Of a DNA stretch of 32,940 bases, positions 15,400 to 23,502 are shown one piece after another (within the stretch, counting starts at the first letter, position 1; every line of letters begins with the position of its first letter). This DNA is from JBBIQS01 sp037442205 (lineage in GTDB: Bacteria > Myxococcota > Myxococcia > Myxococcales > UBA5297). Location: assembly GCA_037442205.1 (NCBI GenBank), contig JBBIQS010000087.1, positions 1 through 32,940 on the forward strand. The letters run 5' to 3'. The notes below the pieces were generated by a model. That model worked only from the letters and a program-made list of their open reading frames with translations, was not told the DNA's origin and did not search any database. The translations under genes were made by a program, and so were the position numbers.

Positions 15400-16566
15400 T
15401 CAGGCGGCCGGGGTCACCGGCCGCGCACCGCCGCGATCGACTCCGCGCAGGGTGTAGGTCGGATCGTTGATGAAGGCGGCGAAGACCACGATGAAGGCCA
15501 GGGTCATGCGAATCAGCCGCTCGCGATCCTCGAACAGCGCGGTGAGCATCTTCTTCTGATCGGCCTTGGTCCCAGAGGTGAAGGCGACGAAAACCCCGTC
15601 CAGTGCCCCGGCGGCGCCCTCGGCCCGCACCGCGTCGATGCCTCCGCTGGAGCAGTAGCTCATCATCTCCAGCAACAGTTCCCGCTGGCCTCGGACGTCC
15701 TTGTAGACCGTGTTGAACATCTCCAGCGCCAGCCACTGCGCCTCGCGGATGCCCGCCACGGCCAGCCCGACGAACAGGCGCCGGGTCGCCTCGTCGCGGG
15801 AGTCGAGGCGGTGGTTGCGCAGCATCGCCAAGAGCAGCGTGTCCTTGAACAGCTGGCTCAGCAGCATCACGCCCTCGGGAGTGTCGGGCATGAAGTGGAA
15901 ATCGCCCATGCTCACCCCGCGGAAGGTGGGCAGGAACAGGATGTCGAAGGCCGCGCGGTAGAAGTTGTAGCGCGACACCCCGGGGTGCTGCAGGTGGATG
16001 TCGAAGGTGTTGTCGATGCGGTCGGCCAGCTTGACGTAGAGCAGCTCGGGCAGCCGCGGGGCGTTGTCCACCAGCTGGCCCAGGTAGGCCGAGTAGCTCG
16101 GGCAGTGATTGGAGAGGCTGTCGATGGCGTCGTCCAGCCGCGCCCGCTCCGGCGGCGCCAGCAGGGCCTTGGTGGCCTCGAAGTGCGACTGCATCCGCGC
16201 GAATCGCTCCGGGCCGACGTCGGCCTCGGTCAGGTCCTCGCCCTTGTCATGGAACAGCGCCGCCAGCAGCGCCGGCAGCGAGGGATCGGGGAGCGTCCGC
16301 GCCAGCAGCGCGGCAGCGCGCAGCGGGTGGAGGATCCCCGGCGTTCCCAGCCGGCGGCGGTCCTGGTCGTAGCCGGCGCGCAGCGCGTGAAAGGCCTCCA
16401 GCAGCACCTGCTGCCCGCGCTCGTCGATCCGCGCCGGACCAAGGACCAGCGACAGCAGCACCGGCGGCTTCAGCGAGCGCGCGCTCAACTGGTAGTTGAT
16501 CTTCGCCGACAGCGTGAGAAAGGCCTCGATGGTGATCAGCTCGCGGGTGTCGTTGGAGAGGTCCAT
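15400..16566 (-). CDS. HD-domain protein, RelA/SpoT hydrolase-like
   Basis: 388 residues from ATG 16566 (GAAGGTGG upstream). An in-frame extension to 16716 is basic and not protein-like. The HD site is H80 in LHPLRAA, H106-D107 in LFHDKGED and D183 in KLADRIDNT. This order and the KLADRxxN motif are characteristic of the (p)ppGpp hydrolase half of RelA/SpoT proteins. No synthetase, TGS or ACT domain is present. Residues 200-375 are helical, with a hydrophobic helix at about 352-367 that could anchor the protein. Cleavage of (p)ppGpp or another phosphoester is inferred. The gene is divergent from the sensor kinase at 16767. Confidence 0.75.
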   Translation of the reverse strand: MDLSNDTRELITIEAFLTLSAKINYQLSARSLKPPVLLSLVLGPARIDERGQQVLLEAFHALRAGYDQDRRRLGTPGILHPLRAAALLARTLPDPSLPALLAALFHDKGEDLTEADVGPERFARMQSHFEATKALLAPPERARLDDAIDSLSNHCPSYSAYLGQLVDNAPRLPELLYVKLADRIDNTFDIHLQHPGVSRYNFYRAAFDILFLPTFRGVSMGDFHFMPDTPEGVMLLSQLFKDTLLLAMLRNHRLDSRDEATRRLFVGLAVAGIREAQWLALEMFNTVYKDVRGQRELLLEMMSYCSSGGIDAVRAEGAAGALDGVFVAFTSGTKADQKKMLTALFEDRERLIRMTLAFIVVFAAFINDPTYTLRGVDRGGARPVTPAA

Positions 16567-16711
16567 GGTTCCACCTTCGCCGCCGGGCCGGGCCGCCGTC
16601 AATCGCACCGGGCGGCAGGAGCTGCATTCCGAGCCGCACTGGGAGCGCGAGCGAAGCGCCCAGACCTTCACCAACAGTCCGTTGATTTGCGCCGGCCGAC
16701 CTCCCTGGGAA

Positions 16712-16729
16712 CTCAAAGCAGTCTTTGAG
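16712..16729. promoter_or_regulatory. Operator-like palindrome between divergent signalling genes
   Basis: CTCAAAG-CAGT-CTTTGAG is a perfect 7-base inverted repeat with a 4-base spacer. It lies 38 bases before the kinase ATG and about 145 bases before the HD gene ATG. The adjoining TCCCTGGGAACTCA (16702-16715) recurs at 19082-19095 ahead of the phosphatase gene. A regulator-binding site is plausible from its position; no regulator can be named. Confidence 0.4.
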
Positions 16730-16766
16730 AGCCACCCCGAGATGTTCTGCGATATGCATAAGGGGC

Positions 16767-18998
16767 ATGGCCGAGGGGGAGAACAGCGGAGCCAGGCCTG
16801 AGGGAGCGAGCGCGCGGCGCTGGCGGGTCTATGCCTGCGCCAACTGGCGACGCGAACTCGCGGCCATCGTCAGCCGAGGCAATGGCGAGGTGACCGCCGA
16901 GCAACTGGCCATCGCCTGCGAGCAGAGATCGACTGCCCTGCGGCTGGCCCTGGCCGACGGCCGCGATGCCGGAGCGGTGGTGCTGGCCTGCGAGCCCTGC
17001 GGGGACGGCGTCTCTCGCGAGTGCCCCCGGGCCTGCATCCACCACGTGAGCCAGTGCAGCGAGCTGGCCGCCCCCAAGGCGCTGCTGGACGATCTGCGCC
17101 AGGCCAAGGCCTGCGTGCTGGTGCCCGAACAGCTCGCCGCGTGGGCGGAGCGGATCCGGCTGGGCGAGGTGGAGGCGGCGCGAGCCTTCTTCGGCGGCCA
17201 TTCGCGGCTGGTGGCGCTGGACACCGGCGTCCACGGGGACCTGGAGCCCAAGTTGAAGGCGGTGAGTGAGATCGCCGGCCTTCCGGCGGAGCGGATCCCC
17301 ATCGGGCTTGATCTCCTCGAGCAGCGCATCAGCCGGACGATGGCTGAAGCCGGCCATCACGCCGAAGCGGCCGCGCTCGGGGAGCCCGAGTTCCCGGATG
17401 CCAGCTGGGCCATCGACCTGATGGCGGCGATGAGCGAGATGCGCTCCGAGCGCGAGGCGCTGGCGGGAATGCTCGAGGTCTTCGCGGCGGTGCTCGACCC
17501 GCGCCAGGTGCTGTTTCTGCCGGTGGAGGCGGGAAAACCGCGCGAGCCGATGCGCTGGCCAGCGGGCCCGGCCTCCGAGGAGGAGCGGGCGCTGCTGATG
17601 CGAGCCTGGACCGACCCGGCGTCGCTGGGACTGGTGGACGGCTTCGTGGGGACGGTGGAGAGCCACACCGAGGTGGTCGGCCTGCTGCTGCTGGACGGGC
17701 TGGGGTTTCCCACCTGGCGCCGGCAATCGACGCAGCTGATCGAGGGCATCGCCCGGGTGTGCGGATTGGCGATCGGCAATGCCCGGGCCTTCCAGACCAT
17801 TGGCCGCCAGGAGAGCCGGGCTCGGCTGCTCAACGATGCCGGGCGGGCGCTGGTGGGGGCGCTGGCCCCCGGGCCGGCGCTGATGCAGGTTGCGCGGCTG
17901 GCAGCGGGCGATCTGGCGGAGATGATGACCATCGACCTGGTGGAGCCGGAAGATCGGCTGCGGCGGGTGGCGGTGGCCTGCATCGACCCGGAGGCCGAGA
18001 CCCGACTGCATTCCCATGAAAGCGGTCCGCCCGGGTTGCTGGCGGTTCAGAGGCGGGCCTTGTTGAAGCTCGAGCCGCAGGCCGGGACGGCTCCGGAGGA
18101 TCTGTCCTGGCTGCTGGCCCCGGGCGCGGTGAAGATCCGGCGGCCGATGCTGACCATCCCGCTCGTCTCCGGAGAGCGGGCGTTGGGGGTGATGGTGCTG
18201 GTCGGGGCGGCGGGGGCAGAGGAGTTCACCAGCGACGAGCGCAGCCTGGCCGAGGAGTTGGCGCGCCGCTGCACGGTGGCGGTGGAGAACGCGCGCCTTT
18301 ACCAGCAAGCGCGTTCGGCGCTGGCCAGCCGCGATCAGCTGATCGCCGGCGTCTCCCACGACCTGCGCAACCCGATGGCGGCGGCCATCGCCCGCATCGA
18401 CCGGCTGGCGATGAACACCAAGTCTCGCGGCTGGCCCGCCGCGATCCTCGACGAGTGCGCGGCGCTGCGCGCCCGGTTCTGGAAGGTGGTCGAGCAACTG
18501 GAGGAGTTGGTGGAGCTGGCGCCGCTGTCGGCGGGAGCGCCGCTGGAGCTGGCGCGCGAGCCGATGGACCTGGTGAAGCTGGTGCGGGAGCTGGCCGAGG
18601 AGCAGGAGGAGAGCGTCCGGCAGCGGCTGAGAGTCGAGGCGGATTCGCCGAGCATCATCGGCGAGTGGGACGCCGGGCTGCTCGAGCGGCTGTTGGCGAA
18701 CCTGGTGCACAACGCGGTGAAGTACAGTCCGGAGGGCGGCGAGATCCAGGTGCGGGTGCGGATCGAGGATCGGCGGGCGCTGTTGTCGGTGCAGGACCAC
18801 GGCGTGGGGATTCCGGCGGCCGACCTGCCCAACATCTTCGAGGGGCTGTTCCGGGCCAAGAACGCGCTGCGCTTTCCCGGGACCGGCCTGGGGCTGGCCA
18901 AGGTGCGGCGCATCGCCGAGGCGCACGGCGGGACGGTCCACGCCGACAGCGCCGAGGGGAACGGGACGACCATCACCGTGACGCTGCCGTTCGCCTGA
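16767..18998 (+). CDS. Orphan sensor histidine kinase with an N-terminal DUF1638 domain and two GAF-like domains
   Basis: About 743 residues. Residues 18-190 resemble DUF1638: C97 followed by ELAAPKALLDDL, then LVPEQLAAWAERI, the AARAFFGGHSRLVALDTGV segment (138-155) and IPIGLDLLEQ (177-186). Additional cysteines cluster at 75, 78, 86 and 90. Two GAF-like regions follow (about 225-345 and 350-515). The kinase core has the H box GVSHDLRNP (H531), N box LANLVHNAVKYSP (643-655), DHGVGIP (677-683) and GTGLGL (705-710). No transmembrane helix is seen, so sensing is cytoplasmic. No response regulator is adjacent. ATG 16767 is the first start before clear protein-like sequence; its ribosome binding site is too close to be ideal. 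Confidence 0.85.
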   Translation: MAEGENSGARPEGASARRWRVYACANWRRELAAIVSRGNGEVTAEQLAIACEQRSTALRLALADGRDAGAVVLACEPCGDGVSRECPRACIHHVSQCSELAAPKALLDDLRQAKACVLVPEQLAAWAERIRLGEVEAARAFFGGHSRLVALDTGVHGDLEPKLKAVSEIAGLPAERIPIGLDLLEQRISRTMAEAGHHAEAAALGEPEFPDASWAIDLMAAMSEMRSEREALAGMLEVFAAVLDPRQVLFLPVEAGKPREPMRWPAGPASEEERALLMRAWTDPASLGLVDGFVGTVESHTEVVGLLLLDGLGFPTWRRQSTQLIEGIARVCGLAIGNARAFQTIGRQESRARLLNDAGRALVGALAPGPALMQVARLAAGDLAEMMTIDLVEPEDRLRRVAVACIDPEAETRLHSHESGPPGLLAVQRRALLKLEPQAGTAPEDLSWLLAPGAVKIRRPMLTIPLVSGERALGVMVLVGAAGAEEFTSDERSLAEELARRCTVAVENARLYQQARSALASRDQLIAGVSHDLRNPMAAAIARIDRLAMNTKSRGWPAAILDECAALRARFWKVVEQLEELVELAPLSAGAPLELAREPMDLVKLVRELAEEQEESVRQRLRVEADSPSIIGEWDAGLLERLLANLVHNAVKYSPEGGEIQVRVRIEDRRALLSVQDHGVGIPAADLPNIFEGLFRAKNALRFPGTGLGLAKVRRIAEAHGGTVHADSAEGNGTTITVTLPFA

Positions 18999-19243
18999 CG
19001 GGCATCGGCGGCCCGGTCGAAGGGACTGCTGCGCTCAGCCGGCCTTCGGCGGAGCGCCGGGCCCGCGGGACCCGTGAAAATTCCCTGGGAACTCAGGTCC
19101 TTTGCCCTATGGGCGCGGCGGGAGTCGGTCTCGCGCCGTCGCAGTGGGAACGGCGGCGGCGAACTTCGATCGCGCGTCGCAGGCAACTCTTCGGCGGCGC
19201 TTGCGATAATGAGAGCAGCCGAGGTCCAACTCCAGGAGCCCCA

Positions 19244-20026
19244 ATGAAGGTCACCAGCCCCGCCACCCCGAAGCCGAGCTCGACCCAGCGCGCCTCCAAG
19301 TCTTCCGCGGCCGCTCCCGCCAAGCCTGTCGCGAAGGCCCCTGTGTCGCACGACACCTTCAAGGCCGCCGGCGGCAAGCCGAACAAGAACGCCAACGTCC
19401 TCGCGGGCGCCGACAGCTATGCCGTCGGGGCGCCGCAGTCGACCAAGACCAACAAGATCCCCGAGCACTTCGGCGACGAGGTCAAGGAGTGGGCCGCGGT
19501 CGCGCTCGGCTATGTGGAGGTCGCCGCCGGGAAGGTCGGCATCGACCACGTCTACCCGGTGCAGAGCTACCAGTTCAAGATGTCGAACGGGCTGATGCGC
19601 GGCTCGCGCATCGACACGCTGGAGGGCTACCAGTCCCTGAGGAACAACGGCATCAAGTCGATCATCGACCTGCGCGAGGAAGGGCGCGGCGACGAGGGGT
19701 TCGGCGCCAAGAAGGCCGGGCTCAAGACCCTGCGCATCCCGGTGATCGACAACACCACGCCCAAGCCGAAGCAGGTCGTCCAGTTCCTGGACTTCGTCTC
19801 CAACAAGGCGAACCAGCCGGTGTACTTCCACTGCGAAGCGGGCAAGGGGCGCACCGGGGTCTTCGCGGCCTGCGCGCGCATGGCGCTCGAGGGCTGGACC
19901 CCGGAGGCGGCGCTGGCCGAGGCCGAGAAGTTCGGCGCCTCGCTGGTGGACCAGCAGAACTTCATCCTGCAGTTCGGGCGCGACCTGAAGGCCGGCAAGT
20001 ACCCCGGGTATCCGGTCAAGCAGTAG
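19244..20026 (+). CDS. Cys-based protein tyrosine/dual-specificity phosphatase
   Basis: 260 residues from ATG 19244 (AGGAG 7 bases upstream). Residues 1-70 are rich in Ala, Lys, Ser and Pro and likely disordered. The catalytic domain covers about 100-255. It contains LMRGSRIDTLEGYQSLRNNG (117-136), typical of atypical dual-specificity phosphatases, the strand IKSIIDLREE, and the active-site loop HCEAGKGRTG (196-205) with C197 and R203. It should dephosphorylate phosphotyrosine, phosphoserine or an inositol phosphate. There is no signal peptide. A GATAAT at 19205-19210 may be part of its promoter. It lies downstream of the sensor kinase but 245 bases away, so it is probably transcribed separately. 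Confidence 0.85.
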   Translation: MKVTSPATPKPSSTQRASKSSAAAPAKPVAKAPVSHDTFKAAGGKPNKNANVLAGADSYAVGAPQSTKTNKIPEHFGDEVKEWAAVALGYVEVAAGKVGIDHVYPVQSYQFKMSNGLMRGSRIDTLEGYQSLRNNGIKSIIDLREEGRGDEGFGAKKAGLKTLRIPVIDNTTPKPKQVVQFLDFVSNKANQPVYFHCEAGKGRTGVFAACARMALEGWTPEAALAEAEKFGASLVDQQNFILQFGRDLKAGKYPGYPVKQ

Positions 20027-21313
20027 CCGCCTGTCGCGGACTTCGTGGAATCAAGTTGGACTCCGCTCGGCGACGGGCGGGGTCCTTCTGCTTCAGCGGC
20101 GAGGCGCGGCCGACGAGCGAGGGGACTGTCGGCGCGAGTCCGCGGCCGCCGACAAGTCCGGTGCCAGCGGTTGGCTTGGCATGGCGTGCAGCCGGACGGT
20201 GAAACTTCAATCGCCCTGGCGCGGCGGCGGCCGGGTGGCACGGCGGTTGAGGCGCGAGTCGGCGCCGGCGAGGAGCTACGCCGGCGTTCAGGTTCCGGTT
20301 CGCCTTCGTGGCTTCGGCGCGGGCCGGGAGCGATCCGGCCATCGATTCGCCCGACCGCGACCTGGCGATTCCAGTCCCACTTGAACTCCCCCCGGAACGC
20401 GAATGCAGATTCTTTGCATTTACTTCGTCTTCTGCGCTTGCTTAACCCAAAGACGAAGGTCGCGAAGAGTTCTGACCGCTCCCGACGCCAGGCTTTTAGT
20501 GTTTTGCTTCCCGGTGCGGGTCCGCGAGCCAGAATTTCGAAGGTTCGGATGAGTTCGTCCGGTAGCGACCGGCAGAATCGATTCACTGCTCAACTCTTCG
20601 AGCCTCTCGAACGTCCGCACTTACAGCGTGCTTGAAATCTGGTCCTTAGCTAACGGGAAAAACTCTCTCCGACTTGATCCTGGGCGTTAGCGTCGCCGGA
20701 AGACGAATAAAACCTTAAATTCCTTGCATCGCCAACCGGCGGAGTCGATCGAAACTTGGTCTTTTCGGCTAGCGAAGCACTCCGGTGTTCAAATCAGTAA
20801 ATATTCCGGTGAACGTAAGCGCCAGGATCAAGCCGGCGGTGAGTTTTGCCGGTACGCGAGGGCCAAAGTCCTTCTGGACTTGAGTTTCGGCGAATCGCGG
20901 TGCCGCGGCGCTCTGTTCCGGACCGGTTGTGCGTGGGGCGAAGCGGCAAGACCAGGGCGGCATCGAGATTCCGCGGTCGGCGACGGCTTGGCGCCGGTCT
21001 GGAGTCGAGTTCGGCCGGTTGGGCGACGCGGGGCGTCAGTTCGAAGTGATCCCGGGCGGCGAGGTGCGGCCTGAGGCGCATGCTGGCCATGCCCACGCCG
21101 CTGATCGAGGAGCGCAAGCCGGTGCCAAGCTGGGGTCCGGCGGCGGCGTGCACCTCGAGCGTGATCGATGGTGCCGGCCTCGCCCGGAGAGCCCGTCCTC
21201 GACGAAGCGTTCACAGCTTCTGGTTGTCGAGTACAGCTCACGGCGCTCTGGGCGTCGGGCCCTGGGTTGATGACACCGCGGGTGTAGTGTCGTGAATCAG
21301 CTGCCCCTGATCG
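20027..21313. other. 1.29-kb gene-free region
   Basis: No open frame here has a ribosome binding site, sensible composition and recognisable protein pattern together. The middle (about 20390-20850) is visibly more AT-rich than the surroundings. It contains several inverted repeats: CTTCGTCTT/AAGACGAAG (20423-20431 with 20450-20458), the long pair at 20673/20806, CCGGC/GCCGG (20833-20852) and AAGTCC-TTCT-GGACTT (20866-20881). On the minus strand about 20990-21190 reads faintly like a barrel-type protein remnant. The region may hold a structured RNA, decayed genes or both. Confidence 0.5.
20673..20832. repeat. 160-base segment bounded by imperfect 27-base inverted repeats
   Basis: The left arm (20673-20699) begins CTTGATCCTGG. 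The right arm (20806-20832) ends CCAGGATCAAG, its exact complement over 11 bases. Over the full 27 bases I count 20 matches, including CCGG at the inner end. The enclosed roughly 105 bases are AT-rich. No target-site duplication is seen. It could be a miniature inverted-repeat element or the closing helix of a non-coding RNA. Confidence 0.4.
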
Positions 21314-21883
21314 TCAGCCCCTCCACAACTCTCTGTTCACCGCGTTGGCGTCGAAGCCCTCTGGATCGAAGAACCCGCCAACCCAGGTCACCCTCTCGTC
21401 GTGCTCCTCGTGGTCGGGGTCGGCCAGGATCTCCAGCAGGTTCTCGTAGCCACCGGTGCCGCCACAGTCCTCCGGAGGACACGCTCGTGCGCCGTCAATG
21501 CACAGCGGCAGGGACAAGCGCTTGTCGGGCTTCTGCTCCTCGACCACCAGGATCTCATGGTGCCAGCAGTCGCCGAAGTCGTAGAGGTACATGAGCGTCT
21601 GCCCGACACCGACGAGTTGGTCGAGGTGGATTCGGCGCTCGTCTTCCACCTCGGGGCCATCCTCCTCGTTCATCCTGAGGTCGCCGATCAACCGGTCTCG
21701 GATCTCGAACTGGTGCAGGTGGCTGTTGGTCCAGCCGAATGCCTTCTGGAGCGTCGCGTGGAGTTTGCCGAGGTCGAGGCTCGACGGAACCAGCAGGCAC
21801 CGCCAGACCGGCGGGTTGGTCTCCAGCATCGTGACCTTCAGCTTGTAGACCTTCGTGGGCTTGGGGGACTTGGCGCGTGGCAT
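21314..21883 (-). CDS. pRiA4b ORF-3 family protein
   Basis: 189 residues from ATG 21883; an in-frame extension to 21973 lacks family similarity. Family hallmarks are seen in order: VYKLKVTMLETNPPVWR (12-28), LHATLQKAFGWTNSHLHQFE (41-60), YLYDFGDCWHHEI (99-111) and the cysteine motif GARACPPEDCGG (131-142). The family is named after a protein of an Agrobacterium rhizogenes plasmid. It is often found on plasmids and accessory islands and has no proven function. No Shine-Dalgarno sequence precedes the ATG. Confidence 0.85.
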   Translation of the reverse strand: MPRAKSPKPTKVYKLKVTMLETNPPVWRCLLVPSSLDLGKLHATLQKAFGWTNSHLHQFEIRDRLIGDLRMNEEDGPEVEDERRIHLDQLVGVGQTLMYLYDFGDCWHHEILVVEEQKPDKRLSLPLCIDGARACPPEDCGGTGGYENLLEILADPDHEEHDERVTWVGGFFDPEGFDANAVNRELWRG

Positions 21884-22017
21884 GTTCGGCAGTGGAGCAG
21901 ATGACGTGGGGCGGTGGCAATCGAGTCGAGCTTCCGAACTCCGAGGCAGGTGGTGCCGCCAGGCAGTGGGCAAGGAACGCCCGAGACTGCGTTCGACGCC
22001 CGACGTAGACTCACCCG

Positions 22018-22746
22018 ATGGAGACCGAAGAGTTCATCGAGAAGTGGTCCGCTTCCGACGCGTCCGAGCGCGCCAACACCCAGCCCTTCCTCTACGACCT
22101 GTGCGAGGTCCTGGGCGTCGAGAAGCCGAAGCCCGCGACCGGCAACGTCGAGGAGAACAGCTACTGCTTCGAGAGGGACGCGGTCCTGCAGCACGAGGGC
22201 GGCGGCGTGTCGATTGGCAAGATGGACCTCTTCAAGGCCGGCTGTTTCATCCTCGAGGCCAAGCAGGGCTCCGAGGCCAGCAGCGGCAAGACCGGGACGG
22301 CGAAGAGGCGCACGCCCGGCTGGCACCAGGCCATGCGGGATGCCTACGGCCAGGCCCTGGGCTACGCCGCCACCCTCGACGACCCGCCGCCGTTCATCGT
22401 GGTGGCCGACATCGGCTTCTGCTTCGACCTCTTCGCCTGCTTCAACGGCTCGGGCACCTACCACCCCTTCCCGACGGCGCAGTCCAATCGGATCTTCCTC
22501 ACCGACCTCGCCCCGGGCTCGGAGAAGAGCAAGAAGCACCTGGACGCCCTGCGGACCATCTTCACCGACCCGCTCTCGCTCGACCCGTCCAAGCACGCGG
22601 CCAAGGTCACGCGCGAGGTCACGGCGCATCTGGCAGAGCTCGCGCGCCAACTGGAGAAGGACGGCCACGGCGCGGATGGCCTCGCGGTCTCCTATGAGAC
22701 CAAGGGCCAGACGCGATGGCGGGCGGCTTCGCGGATGGCGGCGTAG
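22018..22746 (+). pseudogene. Truncated MmeI-type (type IIL/IIG) restriction-modification enzyme, nuclease domain only
   Basis: A 242-residue frame whose first 217 residues match the N-terminal part of MmeI-like enzymes: FIEKWSASDASERANTQPFL (6-25), the nuclease motif D70...E80-x-K82, an RRTPGWHQAM region (97-106), FTDPLSLDPSKHAAKVTRE (182-200) and the LAELARQLEKDGH helix (205-217). MmeI itself has D70-X9-E-x-K82, so the catalytic triad is intact with the same spacing. Full-length family members have about 900 or more residues, with helical, methyltransferase and target-recognition domains. Here the sequence leaves the family after residue 217 and stops at 22746. No continuation appears in the other frames. 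Most likely a deletion remnant; a functional standalone nuclease is possible but unproven. Confidence 0.8.
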
Positions 22747-22803
22747 GAGCGGGGCCTGGGGCGTTGTCCAGTTGGAGCGGCTTTCAGGCGGCAGGGAGGC
22801 GGC

Positions 22804-23133
22804 ATGGAAGGGCCAGAGCGACATGCGAGGCTCAGCTTCGAGTTCCAGGCGGGAATCTGGATTGCCTACTTGCCAAGCCAGTACGGTCCTATCGAAGTCA
22901 TCGTCGATGGTAGCGACAGGGAGCCGAAGCAGGCCCACTTGCAGGCGCTGAGGCAATTCCTGTGCGCGTACCCTGAGGTGCTCACCCGCATCCGCAGGGC
23001 GCTGAAGCCGCCGTTTCTGTTTCGGCCCATCAGGATTGCCGTCAACGAAGCGAATCGCGTAGGAGTTCAGTTCAGGAACAAGCTCACAGGAGCACAAACG
23101 AGGGCGTTCTTCGGCGACGAGTGCCATGACTAG
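22804..23133 (+). CDS. Small hypothetical protein, first of an overlapping pair
   Basis: 109 residues, with GGGAGG four bases before ATG 22804. It begins with two or three beta strands (ARLSFEFQAG, WIAYLPSQYGPIEVIVDGSD), followed by a helical stretch that includes ALRQFLCAYPEVLTRIRRAL, and ends in strands. The layout resembles small DUF-type proteins found near toxin-immunity loci, but I cannot assign a family. Its last eight bases overlap the next gene, so the two are co-translated. No signal peptide or membrane helix is present. Confidence 0.6.
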   Translation: MEGPERHARLSFEFQAGIWIAYLPSQYGPIEVIVDGSDREPKQAHLQALRQFLCAYPEVLTRIRRALKPPFLFRPIRIAVNEANRVGVQFRNKLTGAQTRAFFGDECHD

Positions 23134-23473
23134 CGCTCGGCTCCAGCGGCTGATCGACAGCGCCAAGCTCCTCTCTCGTCCTCCAGAGGAGCAGTTGGCG
23201 ACGCTGGCATCCATGGGCGTGCCAGGCGTTGTCGATGAGTTGGCATTGAACTTCGACGACGATTTTCGCCCCTTCCACTCGATGGTAGAGGACGGAGAGG
23301 TAAGCCCAGCCACACAGGTCGCCGCCGAACAGCTGGACACGCAACTCCAGAGAATGAGCGGTCAGAAGAACGCGCACCTCTGGACGCCGGAAGCTCTTCG
23401 CTCCGCTCCCGAATGGTTGGTGGTGAGACGGCTCGCCAGCTACCTGCTCGAAGAAATCGGCAGTCGCCCTTGA
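23126..23473 (+). CDS. Small hypothetical protein, second of an overlapping pair
   Basis: 115 residues, starting eight bases before the previous stop. It is mainly helical. The C-terminal part, with the pattern LDTQLQRMSG, then LWTPEAL and EWLVVRRLASYLLEEI, resembles small cytosolic proteins often predicted to be immunity factors. That is a resemblance only. No catalytic motif, signal peptide or membrane segment is seen. Together with the preceding gene it may be the remnant of a toxin-immunity locus, but no toxin is visible. Confidence 0.6.
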   Translation: MTSARLQRLIDSAKLLSRPPEEQLATLASMGVPGVVDELALNFDDDFRPFHSMVEDGEVSPATQVAAEQLDTQLQRMSGQKNAHLWTPEALRSAPEWLVVRRLASYLLEEIGSRP

Positions 23474-23502
23474 AGACAACTAGCCTAGGAGGCGAGTCCG
23501 GC

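Noticed and set aside
16708..16733. An ECF sigma-factor promoter based on GGAAC at 16708 and 19088.
   Set aside because: Neither copy is followed by a convincing -10 element at 16-17 bases. Only the shared motif is reported.
20045..20635. A 196-codon plus-strand frame in the gene-free region.
   Set aside because: Arg- and Ser-rich throughout, with no ribosome binding site and no domain-like pattern. The other frames there look equally unlike protein.
20027..21313. A retron, riboswitch, tmRNA, RNase P RNA or CRISPR array in the gene-free region.
   Set aside because: No reverse transcriptase nearby, no recognisable conserved core of the named RNAs and no regularly spaced repeats. The inverted repeats alone do not identify an RNA class.
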